A DNA stretch of 64,000 nt. It comes from Isosphaera pallida ATCC 43644. GTDB taxonomy: Bacteria > Planctomycetota > Planctomycetia > Isosphaerales > Isosphaeraceae. The translations under genes and the position numbers were made by a program. Location: assembly GCF_000186345.1 (NCBI RefSeq), contig NC_014962.1, positions 5,174,450 to 5,238,449 of the forward strand. Direction: 5' to 3'. Within the stretch, counting starts at the first letter, position 1, and each line of letters starts with the position of its first letter. Of the stretch, positions 62,395-64,000 are shown piece after piece. The notes beneath the pieces were generated by a model. The model did no database searches, had not been told where the DNA came from, and was given only the letters and a program-made list of their open reading frames with translations.

Positions 62395-64000
62395 GTGCTG
62401 CACACGCTGTTTCGTCGCAAGCCGCTCGACCAGATTCTGGCCCAGGCCGACCCGGAAACCACGGGGTTGAAGCGCAACCTCAGCGCCTGGAGCATTACCC
62501 TCTTGGGGGTGGGGGCGATCATCGGGGCGGGGATCTTCGGCACGATCGGCACCGCCACCGCCGGCGACACAGCGCGTCCTGGCGCGGGTCCGTCGCTGAT
62601 GCTCTCGTTCGTGATCACGGCGGTGGTCTGCGGCTTCACCGCGCTTTGCTATGCTGAGTTCGCCTCGGTGGTGCCGGTCTCGGGTTCGGCCTACACCTAT
62701 TCCTACGCCACGCTCGGCGAACTGCTCGCCTGGATTCTGGGCTGGAACCTGGTCATCGAGTACGCCATCGGCAACATCGCGGTGGCGATCAGTTGGTCGA
62801 GTTATTTTCAGGCGTTATTGGCAAACCCATCCATCGGGGTGGCGTTGCCGGACTGGTTGGCGACCACCTACCGCAACGCCGACGACAATTTGATCGCCTC
62901 GGCTCCCAAGCTCTTGGGCTGGCCGATCATCTTCAACGCGCCTGCGGTGGGGGTGGTGGCGCTGATCACCGGGGTTCTGGTGGTGGGGATTCGGGAGTCG
63001 GCGCGGTTCAACGCAGTGATGGTGTTGGTCAAAATTTTGGTGTTGGTTTTCTTCATAGGAGCGGCACTCTGGGCGGTGTCGCCCACGACGATGGTAGAGA
63101 ACTGGACTCCGTTCCAGCCCAACGGCTGGGGCGGCACGCTGGCGGCCGCGGCGGTGGTGTTCTTCTCCTACATCGGCTTTGACGCGGTCAGCACCGTCGC
63201 CGAGGAGACCCGCAGGCCGGCACGCGACCTGCCCCTGGGCATTATTGGCTCGCTGGTGATTTGCACGATTTTTTACGTGCTGATCGCTGCCGTCTTTACC
63301 GGGATCGTGCCGTTCGGCGAGTTGCTCCGCTGGACTGACCAGGAACGGGGCGAACCGCTTACCAAAGCATTGGCTCAGGTGTTTCCGAACCTCCCCTGGG
63401 TCAACCTGGTGATGGCCACCGGGGCGGTGATCTCAACCACCGCGGTGTTGTTAGTGTTCCAACTGGGTCAGCCGCGGATCTTCATGGCCATGGCCCGCGA
63501 CGGCCTGCTGCCCAAATTCCTCGCAAGGGTTCACCCGACCTTTGGCACCCCACATGTCACCACGATCCTCACAGGGCTCTTCGTGGCGTTTTTCGCCGCC
63601 TTCGCCAGCCTCGACGAGGTGGTTGATTTGACCAACATCGGCACCCTGTTCGCCTTCACGCTGGTCTGCCTGGGGATCGTGATCCTGCGTCACACCGACC
63701 CGGAACGTCCCCGCGCTTTCAAGGTGCCGTTTGGTCCCTATGTGCTGCCATTGATGGGCGCTGTCTCCTGCGTGTTCCTGGCCTATTACTTGCCACCGGC
63801 CTCGTGGTGGCGGTTCGTGGGCTGGTTGGCTTTGGGGCTGGCGATCTATTTCGGCTACGGCTATTCGCACAGCGTGCTTGGTCGGTCGCTGGGACGTTCG
63901 CCCCGGACCTCCTGGACAGCGCGATTGGTCTCGATCGGGTTCCTCGCCCAGGCGTTGGGGTTGTACACCGTGCCTCACGACCTGGGATTGGCCGAACTGA
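62395..64000 (+). CDS. APC-family amino acid permease, cut by window edge
   Basis: The frame is open from a GTG at 62395 (GGAG about 10 nt upstream) to the window end, 535 residues without a stop. The family start Lys-Arg-Asn-Leu-Ser-Ala-Trp and the first helix Gly-Val-Gly-Ala-Ile-Ile-Gly-Ala-Gly-Ile-Phe are diagnostic of the APC superfamily, closest in character to the cationic amino acid transporter group. The Ala-Glu-Phe-Ala block and Gly-Ser-Ala-Tyr-Thr-Tyr-Ser-Tyr in helix 3 are also typical. About 13-14 helices can be counted. The substrate is not determinable here. It is a separate unit from the DMT transporter gene, 268 nt away. Confidence 0.9.
   Translation, partial: MLHTLFRRKPLDQILAQADPETTGLKRNLSAWSITLLGVGAIIGAGIFGTIGTATAGDTARPGAGPSLMLSFVITAVVCGFTALCYAEFASVVPVSGSAYTYSYATLGELLAWILGWNLVIEYAIGNIAVAISWSSYFQALLANPSIGVALPDWLATTYRNADDNLIASAPKLLGWPIIFNAPAVGVVALITGVLVVGIRESARFNAVMVLVKILVLVFFIGAALWAVSPTTMVENWTPFQPNGWGGTLAAAAVVFFSYIGFDAVSTVAEETRRPARDLPLGIIGSLVICTIFYVLIAAVFTGIVPFGELLRWTDQERGEPLTKALAQVFPNLPWVNLVMATGAVISTTAVLLVFQLGQPRIFMAMARDGLLPKFLARVHPTFGTPHVTTILTGLFVAFFAAFASLDEVVDLTNIGTLFAFTLVCLGIVILRHTDPERPRAFKVPFGPYVLPLMGAVSCVFLAYYLPPASWWRFVGWLALGLAIYFGYGYSHSVLGRSLGRSPRTSWTARLVSIGFLAQALGLYTVPHDLGLAEL

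Overview
The window looks like chromosome of a high-GC planctomycete, probably from the Isosphaeraceae (Isosphaera-like). The family mix is the reason: a DUF1559 prepilin-type protein, a DUF1549/DUF1553 protein with a bacterial Ig-like domain, two MoxR/DUF58/von Willebrand A (VWA) clusters, large secreted PQQ/TPR and coiled-coil proteins, an FHA-GGDEF protein, and outer-membrane assembly lipoproteins (BamD, LptE). I see no rRNA, tRNA, CRISPR array, insertion sequence or prophage. Genus is inference from content only.

Region 1 (1-20317, minus strand) reads in the order: a very large PQQ-propeller/TPR protein, MoxR ATPase, DUF58 protein, BatA-like VWA protein, second VWA membrane protein, a 1298-residue DUF4175-like coiled-coil membrane protein carrying 21 tandem hexapeptides, a proline/glutamine-rich secreted protein, a squalene-cyclase-like repeat protein and an NPCBM protein cut by the window edge. 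It reads as one envelope-associated MoxR/VWA system with unusual downstream partners.

Region 2 (20834-49935) is mixed housekeeping and accessory genes: a secreted proline-rich protein; ccsA/hemX-like plus hemA, overlapping by 4 nt; a small membrane protein; an FHA protein with a degenerate GGDEF domain; a DUF1549/DUF1553 protein; an exported peroxiredoxin with a good terminator; a large membrane-TPR protein; lexA; a PIG-L deacetylase; an ALDH7-type dehydrogenase; an orphan D12-class adenine methylase; a MauG/CcpA-type di-haem peroxidase; a DUF1559 protein; and the minus-strand run recO-bamD-lptE-folP-proA. A MerR/B12-domain regulator (CarH/LitR-like) and a sigma-70 factor follow on the plus strand.

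Region 3 (50440-60888, plus strand) is a second MoxR/VWA cluster of Bat type: MoxR, DUF58, an anchored membrane protein, two VWA proteins, a TPR protein and a 1445-residue secreted/anchored protein. Several genes overlap by a few bases, suggesting translational coupling. Its upstream region has a strong terminator of the sigma gene and then four degenerate copies of a promoter/operator unit built on the palindrome GACGATCGTC. Region 4 (61185-64000) has an EamA-type transporter and the first part of an APC-family amino acid permease that runs off the edge.
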